DNA of 25,955 nucleotides. Origin: B16-G9 sp964400655. GTDB lineage: Bacteria > Bacteroidota > Bacteroidia > Bacteroidales > F082. The notes under the pieces are model-generated. The model worked only from the letters and a program-made list of their open reading frames with translations, made no database searches and was not told where the DNA came from. The translations under genes and the position numbers were made by a program. Positions within the stretch are counted from its first letter, which is position 1, and every line of letters starts with the position of its first letter. Positions 24,070 through 25,955 of the stretch are shown piece after piece. Where the stretch lies: the NCBI GenBank assembly GCA_964400655.1, contig CAYNVN010000169.1, forward strand, positions 1-25,955, read 5' to 3'.

Positions 24070-25587
24070 TTACATATCGGCAAAAAACGAATGCAGGCTT
24101 TCGTCGGGTTGTAATCCCAGTTTTTTTCGAAGGCGGTAACGGGCTACCGTGATGCTGTTTATGGACTGAAAAGTGATGGCAGCAATTTCTTTGGTGGTCA
24201 TGTTCAGTTTGGCAAAAGCACAAAGCCGTATTTCGTTACGGGTAAGGTTTGGAAACCTGTCGTAAAGATTTTTGTAAAAACTTGTATAAACCTGTTGGAA
24301 TCTTATTTCAAACTCCTCCCACGAAAAGAGGTTTGAATTGCGTTCCAGTTCGGCAATCAGCTCTCCGATGCGCTGTTTGTTTTCGGTTTTTGCATCGATT
24401 TTTGCCTGCTTCAGTTTTTCGGAAATACTTAAAATAAATTCGTTGGTGCGTAACTGATACATCACATGAGTGGTTAGCTCTTTATTGGTGTGTTCCAGTT
24501 TTTGTTCCAGATTGAGCTTTGCGAGTTCCGCCTTTTTCTTTTTATTTTTTTCGAGGAGGAAGAGTAAAAACAATACCGCCAGCCCCGAAACCAGTATGGA
24601 AGCGAAAAGATAGAACCAAAGGCGGTTTCGTTCTTGTTTTTCTAACAGCTCCCTGTTTTCCAGTGATTTTTTATGAAGCCGGTCTTTATAGTGCATGCGC
24701 GCCTCAAGCCGTGCAATTTTTTTAATGTTTTCGTGATTGTTAATGCTATCGGATGCCTGTTTAAAAACGGTAAAATATTCCAGTGCCTTTTTGTAGTCCT
24801 GTATATGCCTGTAATATTCACTGATATATTGTGATGCCTTCGACATCAATCCCCAATCCTGTTTCTCTTCTGCAATTTGCATTCCCCGGTTCAAAAACCG
24901 GATGGCATTTTTGTAGTCCGATAGTTTTATCAGGGCAATTCCTTTGTATATCAGGGCTTCTGCAAGAAAAACAGATTTATCGCCCGAATATGATGTTCCT
25001 GCTTTTTTAATGTTTTCAATGCTTTCGTTCAAATGAACAAGGGCCGAATCGTAATTATTACGTTTCAATTTCAGTATTCCGATTTTTAAAAGCGCGTGAG
25101 CTTCACCTTCCGGCAGGTTCATGGCTTTAAAAAGGGCATATCCCTGCATATAGTATTTTTCTGCCGTTTTATAATCTCCGAGATTAATGTAAACCGATCC
25201 CATATTGGTGATGGTTCCGGCAACATTTACCGAATCATTGATGTTTTTAAACAGCTGTAATGCCTTTGAATAAAGGGCCAGCGCCTTTTTGTTGTTGTTG
25301 AGGTAGAGGTTAAGAATTCCGAGGTTGTTGTATAGCCTTGGAAGTTTTGCGGAATCATTCAGTTGTTCGGCAATATCAATGGCCCGGTTGTAATAATCCA
25401 TTGCTTCCGGAAAATCATCTTTCCGGATGTAAATGTTTCCTAAAGCAAGATATGAGTCCAGTAATACTTTTTTGTCGTTTGTATTGCCAATTAATGTTTT
25501 TAAGCTGTCGCTGATGTTATCGGCCACAACAACATTAACCACCATCGAAAACAGCAATAATAATTTTATAAACCGGTAAAATCGCAT
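24070..25587 (-). CDS. Membrane-anchored TPR protein with C-terminal LuxR-like HTH
   Basis: This is a 505-residue regulator typical of Bacteroidota. It has a signal peptide (1-22) and about six TPR units (about 40-285, for example YLALGNIYIRKDDFPEAMDYYNRAI). A charged coiled coil (about 287-322) leads to one membrane helix (323-346). A cytoplasmic coiled coil (about 347-415) is followed by a LuxR-like helix-turn-helix at about 447-495 (LTRNEIRLCAFAKLNMTTKEIAAI, then SITVARYRLRKKL). The expected topology is periplasmic TPRs that sense a partner and a cytoplasmic HTH that binds DNA; this is inferred from segment order. The target genes are unknown. The adjacent divergent gene at 25830 is one candidate. 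The ATG at 25587 follows an exact -7 box. Confidence 0.88.
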   Translation of the reverse strand: MRFYRFIKLLLLFSMVVNVVVADNISDSLKTLIGNTNDKKVLLDSYLALGNIYIRKDDFPEAMDYYNRAIDIAEQLNDSAKLPRLYNNLGILNLYLNNNKKALALYSKALQLFKNINDSVNVAGTITNMGSVYINLGDYKTAEKYYMQGYALFKAMNLPEGEAHALLKIGILKLKRNNYDSALVHLNESIENIKKAGTSYSGDKSVFLAEALIYKGIALIKLSDYKNAIRFLNRGMQIAEEKQDWGLMSKASQYISEYYRHIQDYKKALEYFTVFKQASDSINNHENIKKIARLEARMHYKDRLHKKSLENRELLEKQERNRLWFYLFASILVSGLAVLFLLFLLEKNKKKKAELAKLNLEQKLEHTNKELTTHVMYQLRTNEFILSISEKLKQAKIDAKTENKQRIGELIAELERNSNLFSWEEFEIRFQQVYTSFYKNLYDRFPNLTRNEIRLCAFAKLNMTTKEIAAITFQSINSITVARYRLRKKLGLQPDESLHSFFADM

Positions 25588-25611
25588 TGCACCTGGTTTT
25601 TATCGTTAGTG

Positions 25612-25619
25612 CAAAAGTA
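25612..25619 (-). promoter_or_regulatory. -7 promoter box of the TPR/HTH regulator gene
   Basis: On the minus strand this reads TACTTTTG, continuing as CAC, an exact TAnnTTTG match 24 bases before the ATG at 25587. No -33 element is clear. Confidence 0.55.
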
Positions 25620-25736
25620 ATAATAATACAGCGGAACTATTTCGGTACGTTATTTCATTATTTTTCCGTCATGTTTTAAATGGTTATAAATTTAATAACA
25701 AAGTATCAGAAAGTTATATTTATCTTTTTTGTTTAG

Positions 25737-25744
25737 TACATTTG
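25737..25744 (+). promoter_or_regulatory. Candidate -7 box for the gene at 25830
   Basis: TACATTTG exactly matches TAnnTTTG. It predicts a leader of about 80 bases before the ATG at 25830. No TTTG is seen at the expected -33 spacing. Confidence 0.4.
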
Positions 25745-25829
25745 TTTTTATCGAAAACTGTGTTTTCAATTTGAAGATTTTATTTTAAAACCTTATTTAC
25801 AATTACTTAATTGACTAAATATTAAAGTT

Positions 25830-25955
25830 ATGAAAAGATTATTTACCTTGTTAATGATATTAACAACATTAAATGTTTTTGCCCAGCAGGGACAAAGTTT
25901 AAATGACCGGAAATTCGATTTGAGAATGGGTATGGGCTATCTGTTTCTCGGTTCC
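25830..25955 (+). CDS. Exported protein, N-terminal fragment (cut by window edge)
   Basis: The ATG at 25830 opens 42 codons that run off the window. Residues 1-19 form a signal peptide (MKRLFTLLMILTTLNVFAQQ). The mature start (SLNDRKFDLRMGMGYLFLGS) has the alternating pattern of a first beta strand, as in small outer membrane barrels of Bacteroidota, but too little is present to name a family. It is divergent from the TPR/HTH regulator across 242 bp that hold both promoters and no other ORF. Confidence 0.7.
   Translation, partial: MKRLFTLLMILTTLNVFAQQGQSLNDRKFDLRMGMGYLFLGS

Noticed and set aside
23984..24223. 79-residue minus-strand frame overlapping the end of the TPR/HTH gene
   Set aside because: It is out of frame with the HTH coding sequence, with His/Cys/Pro-rich odd composition and no supporting signals.

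Overview
The window reads as a chromosomal segment of a Bacteroidota bacterium, most likely Bacteroidales or Marinilabiliales-like. The evidence is a type IX secretion sorting domain, TAnnTTTG (-7) promoter boxes of the Bacteroidota primary sigma factor, a Bacteroidota-type alpha-2-macroglobulin, an OstA-like protein, a TPR/HTH membrane regulator, an IspG with the extra insert domain, and AT-rich intergenic DNA with weak ribosome binding sites. I see no tRNA, rRNA, insertion sequence, CRISPR array or prophage. Most of the window is single-copy housekeeping and envelope genes.

Layout: 1-832 (-) is the N-terminal part of an alpha-2-macroglobulin family protein, cut by the window edge. 1031-4714 (-) is single-chain purL. 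It is divergent from 4942-6705 (+), a long-chain acyl-CoA ligase, which is followed by comF (6759-7460, +). comF overlaps tail to tail with a secreted carboxypeptidase-regulatory-like protein (7423-8106, -). 8292-9665 (+) is an Omp85-type outer membrane barrel whose stop codon overlaps the start of a hybrid histidine kinase (9665-12340, +). A DUF819 membrane protein (12358-13512, -) lies downstream of ispG (13579-15114, -). ispG overlaps a 112-residue ORF (15107-15445, -) that looks like the two ends of a KamA-family radical SAM protein with its catalytic core removed. 15505-17046 (-) is an OstA/LptA-like protein.

The most notable block is 17164-21023 (+). It is a tight three-gene operon encoding GatE, a small holin-like membrane protein and GatD. 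GatDE is the Glu-tRNA(Gln) amidotransferase usually regarded as an archaeal hallmark, and here it sits in a bacterial operon with its own Bacteroidota-type promoter.

The right end holds a T9SS-exported protein with a six-repeat Asp-box propeller and a PKD domain (21162-23699, -), preceded by a 52-residue charged ORF (23718-23876, -). Then come a membrane-anchored TPR/HTH regulator (24070-25587, -) and the start of a signal-peptide-bearing protein (25830 to the window end, +).

Genes that plausibly work together are gatE with the membrane protein and gatD (tRNA-dependent glutamine synthesis), the Omp85 barrel with the hybrid kinase (start/stop coupled), and the KamA remnant with ispG (start/stop coupled, TTG start).
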